Positions 44,160 to 44,265 of a stretch of DNA of 44,265 bases are shown here, in pieces. Under the pieces are notes generated by a model, which saw nothing but the letters and a program-made list of their open reading frames with translations, had not been told where the DNA came from and did no database searches. A program made the translations under genes and the position numbers. The DNA comes from Marinifilaceae bacterium (GTDB taxonomy: Bacteria; Bacteroidota; Bacteroidia; Bacteroidales; Marinifilaceae): the NCBI GenBank assembly GCA_016744515.1, contig JADGEF010000011.1, forward strand, positions 1 through 44,265, given 5' to 3'. Every line of letters begins with the position of its first letter. Position 1 is the first letter of the stretch.

Positions 44160-44265
44160 ATTCTGCTACGTTTAGCCTTACGACCATGTTTTTTAATTTG
44201 AAAATTTAACGACGAACTAAGCTGTAGCTACCAAAGGTTCTTCAAGGCGCAATAGAGCTTCTTTT

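Noticed and set aside
1..44265. CRISPR array or restriction/defence island
   Set aside because: No regularly spaced short repeats, cas-like genes, methyltransferase of restriction type or other defence genes were seen; hipBA is the only toxin-antitoxin-like locus.

Overview
This AT-rich window is chromosomal DNA of a Bacteroidota bacterium, most likely a marine or anaerobic member of Bacteroidia; I cannot name a genus. The evidence is the gene content (DUF5686 carboxypeptidase-regulatory outer-membrane-type protein, YghO-like acetyltransferase, long RodA, M56/TonB-like hybrid), few Shine-Dalgarno-like sites, and several TAnnTTTG promoter elements, the Bacteroidota -7 consensus.

Layout. 1-1075 has no credible gene but holds a degenerate 165-bp tandem repeat, a perfect 15-bp inverted repeat and a probable operator in front of a BlaI-type repressor and M56 metallopeptidase pair (1076-2981). 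Then come yifB (minus), a thyA-folA-GNAT operon (plus), and a minus-strand block with clpX, clpP, tig and tRNA-Leu. A minus-strand envelope block follows: lptB, a DUF5686 protein, tatC and kdsD. recQ is divergent from it. Next are a YghO-like acetyltransferase and a UPF0104 membrane protein (minus), then rsmA, mgtE and purH (plus), and a complete rod-shape cluster mreB-mreC-mreD-mrdA-rodA (25917-31674). rpsT and two identical tRNA-Glu genes follow on the minus strand. An OxyR-type regulator (both redox cysteines visible) is divergent from an acetyl-CoA hydrolase/CoA-transferase. A two-gene contractile-tail unit (sheath plus tube, minus) comes next, then a BtpA-like TIM barrel, an OmpA-type lipoprotein and dxs.

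The right end, 41771-44265, is a scrapyard of mobile and broken genes. An intact hipB has a perfect 16-bp palindrome upstream. Its hipA is broken by an IS3-type remnant and has lost its middle. Then come a fragment of an RNase III gene and, joined at about 44007, the 3' end of an IS30-type transposase. Near-identical 19-bp direct repeats bracket the hipBA unit.

Most of the window is housekeeping: envelope assembly (LptB, KdsD, TatC, Mre/PBP2/RodA), proteostasis (Tig, ClpP, ClpX) and nucleotide/folate metabolism (ThyA, FolA, PurH). The items most worth a second look are the orphan sheath-tube pair with no baseplate or ATPase nearby, two tandem hairpins between rodA and rpsT that share a conserved core but have different paired outer stems, a strong terminator with no gene in front of it between oxyR and the CoA-transferase, and the hipBA/rnc/IS scar.
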